A stretch of DNA of 64,000 bases from Hymenobacter sp. YC55 (GTDB taxonomy: Bacteria > Bacteroidota > Bacteroidia > Cytophagales > Hymenobacteraceae), in NCBI RefSeq assembly GCF_029433095.1, contig NZ_JARNTX010000002.1:1364001-1428000 (forward strand), written 5' to 3'. How positions within the stretch are numbered: the first letter of the stretch is position 1; each line of letters opens with the position of its first letter. The translations under genes and the position numbers were made by a program. Under the pieces are notes generated by a model, which made no database searches, was not told where the DNA came from, and was given only the letters and a program-made list of their open reading frames with translations. Shown piece after piece: positions 17,854-24,666 of the stretch.

Positions 17854-18096
17854 ATGGCTAATAAGTCAAAAAATCAGGAAAATCAGCAGGAACCTGGCGA
17901 CCCATTATTCAACCTTAAGCATGCACAAGCGGAGTCGGAACTAAGCACCAATACGGGTGGTCTTGGCCCGATTAGCAACGAATACGTCACGAGCGACGAA
18001 GACGATGAAATTGATGAGGGACCACGCGACAAGCAAGGCTTACGCCGTGGCGAGAATCCTCCTACCACGGGCTCCACGGCTGGCAGCCACAAGTAG
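17854..18096 (+). CDS. Small acidic hypothetical protein
   Basis: 80 residues from ATG 17854; an in-frame TTG three codons earlier is less likely. It has no hydrophobic segment, signal peptide or cysteine. It is rich in Asn, Gln, Glu, Asp, Gly and Ser, with an acidic run DEDDEIDEG near residue 51 and a flexible Gly/Thr/Ser tail, so it looks intrinsically disordered and cytoplasmic. A strong terminator follows 31 bp after the stop, which supports its being a real expressed gene. I do not recognise a family and assign no function. Confidence 0.6.
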   Translation: MANKSKNQENQQEPGDPLFNLKHAQAESELSTNTGGLGPISNEYVTSDEDDEIDEGPRDKQGLRRGENPPTTGSTAGSHK

Positions 18097-18127
18097 CCTC
18101 AATACTTATAACGCTTAACACTTCCTG

Positions 18128-18172
18128 AAAAAGGCATCTCCGGCCGCTACGGCTCCCGGAGATGCCTTTTTT
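18128..18172. terminator. Intrinsic terminator after the small acidic gene
   Basis: AAAAAGGCATCTCCGG (18128-18143) pairs perfectly with CCGGAGATGCCTTTTT (18156-18171): a 16-bp stem, 12-base loop and U-run. It also insulates rnhB, whose promoter begins right after it. Confidence 0.92.
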
Positions 18173-18196
18173 GATAATGTGCTGCTTAAGCTGCTT

Positions 18197-18204
18197 TACC
18201 TTTG
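18197..18204 (+). promoter_or_regulatory. Candidate -7 element (TACCTTTG) for rnhB
   Basis: TACCTTTG matches TAnnTTTG, with TTTG at 18170-18173 as a possible -33 element (23-base spacer, shared with the terminator T-run). Only CAGG separates it from the ATG at 18209, so the mRNA is probably leaderless or has a leader of a base or two. Confidence 0.5.
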
Positions 18205-18208
18205 CAGG

Positions 18209-18784
18209 ATGTTACTTGCCTCCCATACCGGTCATCCGCTCGAAGCCGGCCTTGACGAAGCCGGCCGGGGCTGCCTAGCCGGGCCAGTTTTTGCCGCCGC
18301 CGTTATTCTGCCGCCTGATTTTAGCCCTAAGTATCTCAATGATTCCAAGCAGCTCAGCGCCCGTCGCCGCAGCGAGTTGCGAGTTGATATATGCCGAGAA
18401 GCTGTAGCGTGGGCGGTTGCCGAAGCCTCGCCCGACGAAATTTCCAGCATCAACATTGCCCAAGCTAGCTACTTGGCTATGCACCGTGCCGTTGCGGCTT
18501 TGTCGGTGCAGCCTACTCATCTAGCCGTTGATGGCAACCGTTTCCGACCTTATAGCACAATAGAGCACACTTGCCTTATCAAAGGAGATGCTCGTTACCG
18601 GCACATTGCAGCGGCTTCTATACTAGCCAAAACGTTTCGCGACGAGCGAATGACAGAGTTGGCTGAACTACATCCAGAATATGGATGGGAGCAAAATGCG
18701 GGCTACCCAACGCTTCAGCACCGGGCTGCTATCCGCGCGCACGGCACAACAGAACACCACCGAATGGGCTTTCGGTTGCTGTAA
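18209..18784 (+). CDS. rnhB: Ribonuclease HII
   Basis: 191 residues. The frame could be extended to a GTG at 18179, but the promoter element at 18197-18204 lies inside that extension, so ATG 18209 is chosen. Catalytic signatures: GLDEAGRGCLAGPV near residue 15 with the DE pair, LAVDGN near 108 and KGDARYRHIAAASILAK near 125 with the third and fourth acidic/Lys positions, then HPEYGWEQNAGYPT. The enzyme cuts the RNA strand of RNA-DNA hybrids, including single ribonucleotides in DNA. It is monocistronic, between two terminators. Confidence 0.95.
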   Translation: MLLASHTGHPLEAGLDEAGRGCLAGPVFAAAVILPPDFSPKYLNDSKQLSARRRSELRVDICREAVAWAVAEASPDEISSINIAQASYLAMHRAVAALSVQPTHLAVDGNRFRPYSTIEHTCLIKGDARYRHIAAASILAKTFRDERMTELAELHPEYGWEQNAGYPTLQHRAAIRAHGTTEHHRMGFRLL

Positions 18785-18805
18785 TAGCGAAGTATTGACT
18801 TAAAA

Positions 18806-18844
18806 AAGCCCGTCGTGCTAAGCTTGCTTATGCATGACGGGCTT
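18806..18844. terminator. Intrinsic terminator of rnhB (and of the response regulator gene)
   Basis: AAGCCCGTCGTGC (18806-18818) pairs with GCATGACGGGCTT (18832-18844), with one G-U pair. Its left arm and loop (GTCGTGCTAAGCTTGCT) resemble the left end of the element at 22755 (GTCGTGTTGCGCTTGCT). It may have been recruited from such an element. It lies between convergent genes. Confidence 0.85.
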
Positions 18845-18889
18845 CTTCTTATTAAATCGAAGCCTCAACAGAAGCATCAGTAGTTCAAA

Positions 18890-19321
18890 TCAGTGATTAT
18901 CCTTCAGCATCAGCAAGTCTAGGAATAAGCTGAAGCCGTCGACGGTTGAGCCACCTTCGCCAAATTTGTCGAAGTTTAAAGGCTTTATAATGTAGCCGCT
19001 AACGGCTAGGTTTTTAGCTTTGAGCCGGTCGGTATCAAGGTCCGAGGTGGTCATGATGAACACGTTGAGACCAACAAATTCAGGATCGGAGCGGAGTTGT
19101 TCTAGGAGCTCCAGACCATTCATGCGCGGCATATTGATGTCGAGCATCACCACGCGAGGTAATTCTATCTTCTCCTGACCACCTTCGCCACGCAGCATAT
19201 TGAGTGCCTCACGACCGTTACGGGCAATATTAAGAGGTAAGTCAATATTGTTCTTGCGCAATTCGCGCTGCACGTTCATGATGTCCATCTGGTCGTCTTC
19301 GACCAAAAGAATACTAGGCAT
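18890..19321 (-). CDS. CheY-like single-domain response regulator
   Basis: 143 residues, a lone receiver domain. Acidic pocket VEDDQ at 8-11, phosphoacceptor Asp61 in VVMLDINMPRMNG, Thr91/Thr92 in IMTTSD and Lys113 in YIIKP. The long loop with GEGGQE before the Asp strand is typical of the Rcp1-type regulators that follow phytochrome/CHASE3-like kinases. It has no output domain, so it should act by protein contact or as a phosphorelay intermediate. It lies 68 bp after the histidine kinase on the same strand and is almost certainly its partner. The C-terminus (STVDGFSLFLDLLML) is a short hydrophobic helix. Confidence 0.92.
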   Translation of the reverse strand: MPSILLVEDDQMDIMNVQRELRKNNIDLPLNIARNGREALNMLRGEGGQEKIELPRVVMLDINMPRMNGLELLEQLRSDPEFVGLNVFIMTTSDLDTDRLKAKNLAVSGYIIKPLNFDKFGEGGSTVDGFSLFLDLLMLKDNH

Positions 19322-19389
19322 AGCAGGTGTCGGTTAGGTGAGAAATAGAGCTAAATGTACCCGTAGGCTACCGACTATACGGTTGAGGC

Positions 19390-20925
19390 TTAATTTAGTG
19401 TTGATATTGTGCTATTAGCTCGGATTTCAGCGCTTGTTCGGCTTTGGCGGGGCCACGTGAACCGGAATGTTGCGCCTTCACCTTCCTTCGAATCAACCTG
19501 AATGGACCCGCCTTGTCGTTCCACTATTTTCTTCACAATGGCCAAGCCAACACCCGTGCTTTCGAGGGTATCGCGCTCTGTGAGGGTTTGGAAGATGACG
19601 AAGATTCGTTCGTGATAGTCGGGGTGGATGCCGGGGCCGTCGTCGGTTACCGAAAATGTGTAAAACTGCGGGTCTTCGCTGCAAGCAATGTACACGGTGC
19701 CTGATTCGGGATGGTCGTGGTATTTAGCAGCGTTGCTGATAAGGTTGGTAAATACCTGTTGCAGCTGTACCCGGTTGGTGACCAGTGTGGGTAGATAAAA
19801 CGGCAACTCTACTTTGAAGCCTTCGGGTAGGCTCAAGGAATCAATAATTTCGCGTAATAGCTGCCGCACGAAGACTGGCTCATCGGCTTGGGGCGAGCGG
19901 CCCACGCGGGCCAAATCCAGAATGCCCATAATGAGCTGCTCCATGCGCTTCACACGCACCCGCATCAGCACCAGAAACTCCCGGATATGCGCAGGAATAT
20001 CCTGCCCCATATCCTCCTCAATCCAGCGCGAAGCACTTTCAATGCCGCGCAGGGGCGCTTTCAAGTCGTGCGACACAACGTAGGCGAATTGGTCTAACTC
20101 CTGGTTGCGGCGTTCCAGCTGCGTGATGTTGTTGTCGATGGTCATGGCCATCTGGTTGAGCGAAGCAGTTAGCTCGCTTAGCTCGTCGCCCTCCGAATCT
20201 CGAATGTTGGTGCGGTACTGGCCCGCGGCAATGCGCGAAGAAAGCTTGACCATGGTATGAATCCGGTGGCCGATAAGCCGGATGATGTAGGTGGCCCACA
20301 GCAAGCCAAGTAAGATGGCGAGCAGCGTAATGCCTACCGAAATAAACCGGGTTTCAGTGATGCTCTCTTGCAGCCTAGTGCCCTGCTTGATGCGTTGCTT
20401 ACGCTCTTCCTGATCGAAGCCGGCGAATAATACCCGAATCTGGTCCATCATGAGCTTGCCTTCCAAGCTTTCCGCCAGCTTGCGATGCTCCACTCCCACG
20501 AGCCCTTCCTGGCCAGCAAAGCGGCGTTGCGCTTCGCGCTTCTCACTTATGAGCAGATGCGAGTAGTTGAGCCACTCCCGAAACATTTTCTGAGCCCGCA
20601 CTATACGAGCGTATTGCGGACTTTCCGGGTCTAGCTCGCTGAGTAGCTGCGAGAAATTTCTCAGCATGTACCGTTCCCCTTGGTGGTAAGGCTCCAGTAC
20701 TTCCTCTTTCCCAATAAGCAGATAGCCGCGAAAACCAGTCTCCATGTCGACGATGTTGCGCATGAGCATGGAAGCATCGGCGAAGACGCGCTGCGAGGCC
20801 TGCACTTGGCGGGCATTGCGCAACACTTTGCGCGAGAGTTGATAATTGACGATTACCACTCCCACAAACAGCAACAAAACGACTAGAAAGCCAGCAAAGA
20901 GTTTGGTGGAAAGCTTCAGCTTCAT
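19390..20925 (-). CDS. CHASE3-HAMP sensor histidine kinase
   Basis: 511 residues. Transmembrane helix 1 at about 9-27; an extracytoplasmic helical CHASE3-type domain (ETGFRGYLLIG at 62-72) to about 190; transmembrane helix 2 at about 195-215; HAMP at about 216-270 (DELSELTASLNQMA); dimerisation domain with His286 in VVSHDLKAPLRG; ATPase domain with N-box NLISNAAKYH near 396, G1 DDGPGI at 428 and G2 TGVGLAIVKKI at 457. All catalytic residues are present. CHASE3 has no defined ligand. It lies between a CZB zinc-binding protein gene (47 bp upstream) and a CheY-like regulator gene (68 bp downstream), forming a three-gene signalling unit. Confidence 0.93.
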   Translation of the reverse strand: MKLKLSTKLFAGFLVVLLLFVGVVIVNYQLSRKVLRNARQVQASQRVFADASMLMRNIVDMETGFRGYLLIGKEEVLEPYHQGERYMLRNFSQLLSELDPESPQYARIVRAQKMFREWLNYSHLLISEKREAQRRFAGQEGLVGVEHRKLAESLEGKLMMDQIRVLFAGFDQEERKQRIKQGTRLQESITETRFISVGITLLAILLGLLWATYIIRLIGHRIHTMVKLSSRIAAGQYRTNIRDSEGDELSELTASLNQMAMTIDNNITQLERRNQELDQFAYVVSHDLKAPLRGIESASRWIEEDMGQDIPAHIREFLVLMRVRVKRMEQLIMGILDLARVGRSPQADEPVFVRQLLREIIDSLSLPEGFKVELPFYLPTLVTNRVQLQQVFTNLISNAAKYHDHPESGTVYIACSEDPQFYTFSVTDDGPGIHPDYHERIFVIFQTLTERDTLESTGVGLAIVKKIVERQGGSIQVDSKEGEGATFRFTWPRQSRTSAEIRANSTISTLN

Positions 20926-20972
20926 GCAGGCGGGGCGGCGAAGGAAACGGTAAGCCGAAAAGACAAAGGCAA

Positions 20973-21338
20973 TTAGAGGCCCGTACGCAGCTTCTGCTCC
21001 ATAGTTCGCATCAGGGCGGTGATATGGTCGGCGAGCTTCTCTACGGCACCCAAGCCGGACAGTGCTTGCTCGGTTTGGCCACGGTCGTGCATATCCATGA
21101 GGCGGTTAGCTTCGTGATGAATTTGCCTATGCAGGCGGTCCAGCTCGCGCGACTCAGCCAAGTGAGCGTAAGCGCCTAATGCTCGGTCTTGAATCCAGTG
21201 ACCCAAAGCGCATTGCATAGGGTCGCGAATAGGGCCCTGGTTGATCTTGCTGCCATATAGATAGGACCGAAGCTTGGACTTGAACAGCAAATGCTTCACC
21301 ATCCCCGATTCAAAGTCTTGCTTCAGTTCGTCGGTCAT
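20973..21338 (-). CDS. CZB-domain zinc-binding protein
   Basis: 121 residues, entirely helical, consisting of one CZB (chemoreceptor zinc-binding) domain. His16 (MVKHLLFKSKL), Cys43 in CALGHW, His70 and His74 (LHRQIHH) reproduce the 3His/1Cys zinc site; the spacings 27, 27 and 4 are close to those of E. coli DgcZ. Trp47 and Gly46 of the CxxGxW motif are also kept. CZB domains usually sit on chemoreceptors or diguanylate cyclases, where zinc inhibits the output. Here the domain stands alone, first in a unit with a CHASE3 kinase and a CheY-like regulator, so it may be a soluble zinc or redox (hypochlorite/thiol) sensor acting on that kinase. That role is inferred. A hairpin followed by U5 lies directly before its ATG. 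Confidence 0.85.
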   Translation of the reverse strand: MTDELKQDFESGMVKHLLFKSKLRSYLYGSKINQGPIRDPMQCALGHWIQDRALGAYAHLAESRELDRLHRQIHHEANRLMDMHDRGQTEQALSGLGAVEKLADHITALMRTMEQKLRTGL

Positions 21339-21346
21339 TGCAAAAA

Positions 21347-21364
21347 GCGCTTGAAAGCAAGCGC
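21347..21364 (-). promoter_or_regulatory. Perfect hairpin plus U5 just before the CZB start codon
   Basis: GCGCTTG and CAAGCGC form a perfect 7-bp dyad with a 4-base loop. Read on the minus strand it is followed by TTTTT and then GCA-ATG, so the loop-stem-U5 arrangement looks like a small intrinsic terminator or attenuator in the leader of the CZB-kinase-regulator unit. It could instead be the operator of a dimeric repressor. Confidence 0.5.
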
Positions 21365-21604
21365 AAAATCAGGAGTAAAAGAAAGGAAACTACGAAGCTG
21401 ACTATACATTATCTGCAAAGCAAATGTTCAGCTTCCTTGTAAAGATAACAGTAGCCGCCTGCCCGTTAGAATTAGCTAATTTCGCCGCCTAGTACAACGC
21501 GTTGTTCTACCGTGCCCAAAAACCTACGATGCTCGTGTGACAACTATCTGGAAATTTTTCTGCGTCGGAACTGCACTTAAACCTCGAAACAAGAACCTAT
21601 ACAA

Positions 21605-22714
21605 ATGGCCGAAGACCTTAAAACCGTAGTCCTGAACGACGTACACCAGCAACTAGGTGCCAAGATGGTGCCTTTTGCTGGCTACAATATGCCCGTGCGC
21701 TACTCCTCCGACCTCGATGAGCACCGCACAGTGCGCCGCGCGGTGGGTATTTTCGACGTTTCGCACATGGGCGAGTTTCGGGTGCGCGGACCCCAGGCCC
21801 TCGACCTGATTCAGCGCGTAACCAGCAACGACGCCAGCAAGCTGGCGCCCGGCAAAGCCCAGTATTCGTGCCTGCCCAACGAAGAAGGTGGCATTGTGGA
21901 CGACCTGTTGGTGTACAAGCTAGCCGAGGAAGACTACCTCCTGGTGGTGAATGCCTCCAACATCGACAAGGATTGGAGCTGGATTCAGCAGCACAACACC
22001 GCCGGGGCGGAAATGGAAAACGTATCAGACGAAATCAGCTTGTTTGCCGTGCAGGGCCCCAAAGCCGTTGCCGCGCTCCAAGGGCTGACAGATGCCGACT
22101 TAAGCTCTATTCCGTACTACTCGTTTGTGCAAGGCACGTTTGCTGGAGCGCCCAACGTTATTATTTCGGCTACCGGCTACACCGGCGCGGGCGGATTCGA
22201 GTTGTACGTACCCAACGAGCACGCCCGGCAGGTATGGGACAAGGTGATGGAAGCTGGCCAGCCCTACGGCCTGAAGCCCATCGGCCTCGGCGCCCGCGAC
22301 ACGCTGCGCCTGGAAATGGGCTACTGCCTCTACGGCAACGATATCAACGACGAAACTTCGCCGCTGGAAGCTGGCTTGGGCTGGATTACCAAGTTCACCA
22401 AGGACTTCACCAATGCCGATAAGCTGAAAACGCAGAAAGAAACGGGCGTTGCCCGCAAGCTGGTGGGCTTCTTGATGGATGGCCCGGGTATTCCGCGGGG
22501 GCACTACGAGCTAGTAAATGAGGCCGGCGAGAAGATAGGGGAGGTAACGAGCGGTACTCAGTCGCCTTCGCTCAGCAAAGGCATCGGCCTCGGCTACGTG
22601 CAAACCCAATTTAGCGCGCCCGGCAGCAAAATCTTTGTTCAGGTGCGCGGCAAGAACCATCCAGCCACGGTGGTTAAGTTGCCTTTTGTGCCCGGCACCG
22701 AGGAAGAGGCATAG
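21605..22714 (+). CDS. gcvT: Glycine cleavage system T protein (aminomethyltransferase)
   Basis: 369 residues, normal GcvT length. It transfers the methylene group from the aminomethyl-lipoyl H protein to tetrahydrofolate, releasing ammonia. Seen: MVPFAGYNMPVRYS, FDVSHMGEFRVRG near 55 (catalytic region), LLVVNASNIDKDW near 118, SATGYTGAGGFELY near 190 and GLGARDTLRLEMGYCLYGNDI near 230, followed by the C-terminal barrel (GEVTSGTQSPSL). gcvH and gcvP are absent here. Upstream TAATTTCG at 21477-21484 is a near-match to the -7 consensus. The coding sequence is very GC-rich with mostly G/C third positions. Confidence 0.95.
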   Translation: MAEDLKTVVLNDVHQQLGAKMVPFAGYNMPVRYSSDLDEHRTVRRAVGIFDVSHMGEFRVRGPQALDLIQRVTSNDASKLAPGKAQYSCLPNEEGGIVDDLLVYKLAEEDYLLVVNASNIDKDWSWIQQHNTAGAEMENVSDEISLFAVQGPKAVAALQGLTDADLSSIPYYSFVQGTFAGAPNVIISATGYTGAGGFELYVPNEHARQVWDKVMEAGQPYGLKPIGLGARDTLRLEMGYCLYGNDINDETSPLEAGLGWITKFTKDFTNADKLKTQKETGVARKLVGFLMDGPGIPRGHYELVNEAGEKIGEVTSGTQSPSLSKGIGLGYVQTQFSAPGSKIFVQVRGKNHPATVVKLPFVPGTEEEA

Positions 22715-22755
22715 TGGTTTTGGTCTTTAGATAGTAAAAAATAGTAAAAAAAGGT

Positions 22756-22845
22756 CGTCGTGTTGCGCTTGCTGAAGCGCTTTGGTAGTGCCGTACCCAG
22801 AAGCGGTTATGGCTGCCAAGTGGGTTCGGCAAGCGCGGCACGACG
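22756..22845. repeat. Intergenic element with 17-bp imperfect terminal inverted repeats
   Basis: CGTCGTGTTGCGCTTGC (22756-22772) and GCAAGCGCGGCACGACG (22829-22845) are inverted, 15 of 17 matching. The left end continues TGAAGC. No gene lies inside, and it ends about 20 bp before the comB ATG. The left end is similar to the rnhB terminator at 18811. Size and structure suggest a short dispersed palindromic (REP/MITE-like) element without its own transposase. Confidence 0.5.
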
Positions 22846-22866
22846 TTCCTGTTGATTGAAGCAGTT

Positions 22867-23598
22867 ATGCCTACCCTTGATATTTGCTTTTCGCCTGAAC
22901 TACTAACGCTTTACGACCTGCGTGGTCGGGTGGCGGTGGTAGTGGATGTGTTGCGGGCTACTTCCTCTATTGTAACGGCGCTTGCGCAAGGCGTCACGCA
23001 TCTGGTGCCGGTAAGCGAGGTAGCCGAGTGCCAAGCTATGGCCGCGAAAGGCTACCTGACCGCCGCCGAGCGCGACGGCCGCCAGATGGAAGGCGTGGAT
23101 CTTGGCAACTCCCCGTTCGGCTACTTAGATGGAGTTGTGACGGTGCGCGACCGGGCCGTAGCCATTACCACCACCAATGGCACCCGCGCCTTACACCTGT
23201 CTCAAACCGCCGACACGGTAGTAGTAGGCGCTTTTCTAAACCTGAGCGCCGTTGCCGATTTCGTGCGTCGTCAGCAGAAAGACGTGGTAGTGGTATGTGC
23301 AGGCTGGAAAGGTAACTTCTGCTTGGAAGACACGCTGTTTGGTGGTGCGTTGGCTTATCATTTAGCAGCCGAGTTCAATACCACGGATTCTGATGCTACG
23401 CTGGCCGCCCTCGACTTATGGCAGGCGGCGCAACCCGACGTGGCTACTTACCTGCTCAAATCGGCCCATGTTCGGCGGCTCAATAACCTGGAAGCACATA
23501 AGGACATGGAGTTTTGTGTGCGCCAAGATGAGTACGATGTGGTGCCGGTGTATAGTGAAGGCCGTATTGTAGCCGCTTTACAATCCGTGCAGCGTTGA
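22867..23598 (+). CDS. comB: 2-phosphosulfolactate phosphatase
   Basis: 243 residues from ATG 22867; an earlier TTG at 22852 falls next to the inverted-repeat element and is unlikely. ComB family features in order: VVVDVLRATSSIVTAL near 25, the TAAERDGRQMEGVDLGNSP loop near 63, TTTNGTRAL near 103 and CAGWKGNFCLEDTLFGG near 145. The enzyme hydrolyses 2-phosphosulfolactate to sulfolactate with Mg2+, a step in coenzyme M synthesis in methanogens. Bacteroidota do not make coenzyme M, so here it may serve sulfolactate or sulfonate metabolism, perhaps related to sulfonolipids; that is inference. No other com genes are nearby. Confidence 0.88.
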   Translation: MPTLDICFSPELLTLYDLRGRVAVVVDVLRATSSIVTALAQGVTHLVPVSEVAECQAMAAKGYLTAAERDGRQMEGVDLGNSPFGYLDGVVTVRDRAVAITTTNGTRALHLSQTADTVVVGAFLNLSAVADFVRRQQKDVVVVCAGWKGNFCLEDTLFGGALAYHLAAEFNTTDSDATLAALDLWQAAQPDVATYLLKSAHVRRLNNLEAHKDMEFCVRQDEYDVVPVYSEGRIVAALQSVQR

Positions 23599-23599
23599 A

Positions 23600-23665
23600 G
23601 ACTAGTCTATATAAAAAGCGAGGGTGCATCGATTAATGCACCCTCGCTTTTTATATGGACTAGTC
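23600..23665. terminator. Very long bidirectional terminator hairpin
   Basis: A 30-base arm at 23600-23629 pairs with 23636-23665 with one mismatch/wobble and a 6-base loop. The stem includes AAAAAGCGAGGGTGCAT and its complement, giving A/T tracts on both flanks. It ends both comB and the convergent MazG-like gene. The stem is about twice as long as the others in this window. Confidence 0.92.
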
Positions 23666-23669
23666 TCGT

Positions 23670-23996
23670 TTATTTCAGCTTTTCGTTGTTGCGGTGACGG
23701 TCGGCATCGCGGAGGGTTTTCTTTTCTAAGTTGCGCTGCAACGCTTCGGTGAGGTTTACGCCGGTTTGGTTGGCCAGGCATATGACGACGAATAGTACAT
23801 CGGCTAGCTCGTCGGCCAATACTTTGTCTTTGTCGGATTCTTTGAAAGACTGCTCGCCATACTGCCGGGCAATGATGCGAGCCACTTCGCCTACTTCCTC
23901 GGTGAGCATAGCCATATTGGTTAGCTCGTTGAAATAGCGGATACCAGTGGTTTGAATCCAGGTGTCAACAGTTTGCTGTGCTTCTTCGATAGTCAT
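23670..23996 (-). CDS. MazG-like nucleotide pyrophosphohydrolase
   Basis: 108 residues, a single MazG domain. The metal-binding acidic residues are in MLTEEVGEVARII (EExxE) near residue 31 and LADELADVLFVVI (ExxD) near 62, with a conserved Lys/Asp-rich stretch between (ESDKDKV). All-alpha NTP pyrophosphatases of this size hydrolyse NTPs or dNTPs to NMP and PPi, often as house-cleaning enzymes. The stop lies just after the shared hairpin at 23600-23665, and dtd begins 66 bp upstream on the same strand, so dtd and this gene may be cotranscribed. Confidence 0.88.
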   Translation of the reverse strand: MTIEEAQQTVDTWIQTTGIRYFNELTNMAMLTEEVGEVARIIARQYGEQSFKESDKDKVLADELADVLFVVICLANQTGVNLTEALQRNLEKKTLRDADRHRNNEKLK

Positions 23997-24062
23997 GGGA
24001 AAGTGCGGTTGTGAGGGGAGTAGTTGTAAAAGGCGGAGTTGCTGGCCTTGGTTTGCGTAACC

Positions 24063-24512
24063 TCACTTTTCTGGCGAATCCAGCACAATGGTCACGGGAC
24101 CGTCGTTGAGCAGTTTCACTTGCATGTCGGCGCCAAACTCACCGGTGGCAACAGGTTGCCCTAGAAGCTGCTCCAAGCGCTGCACGAATTGCTCGTACAG
24201 CGGTATGGCAATGGGCGGCGGTGCAGCGCCAATGTAGCTTGGACGGTTGCCTTTGCGAGCATCGGCTAGTAGTGTGAATTGGCTAACCACCAGCAGTTGT
24301 CCCCCAATGTCTTGTACCGAAAGGTTCATCTTGCCGGCTTCATCCGAGAAAATGCGCAACTGCACTAGTTTGCGCGCCATCCAATCGAGTGCGGCGGGTG
24401 TATCGTCGGGAGCGAAGCCAGCCAGTACCAGCAAGCCAGCGTCAATTTTACCTGTAATGCGCCCTTCAACAGTGACGCTAGCGTGCCGGACACGCTGTAT
24501 GACGGTGCGCAT
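24063..24512 (-). CDS. dtd: D-aminoacyl-tRNA deacylase
   Basis: 149 residues, typical DTD length. Seen: VIQRVRHASVTVEG at the N-terminus, the catalytic LLVVSQFTLLADARKGNRPSY near residue 78 with the SQFTL motif, and the C-terminal Gly-cisPro motif in LLNDGPVTIVLDSPE. The enzyme removes D-amino acids (and glycine from tRNA-Ala) from tRNAs, protecting translation. It sits 66 bp before the MazG-like gene on the minus strand, both house-cleaning functions, and diverges from the GT39-like gene. Confidence 0.95.
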   Translation of the reverse strand: MRTVIQRVRHASVTVEGRITGKIDAGLLVLAGFAPDDTPAALDWMARKLVQLRIFSDEAGKMNLSVQDIGGQLLVVSQFTLLADARKGNRPSYIGAAPPPIAIPLYEQFVQRLEQLLGQPVATGEFGADMQVKLLNDGPVTIVLDSPEK

Positions 24513-24666
24513 AAAGCAGCTACGTAAGTGGGCAATAGTGACGAGAACTGCTTGCTCGAACTTCCGCAGCTCTTTTTAGTGGCAGATGCGCGAACGATAC
24601 AGGCTGTGGGCCATCTACCTCACGGGCAAAACTAGCATCTTGCGGCTTCATTCGTAGCTGACTGTT

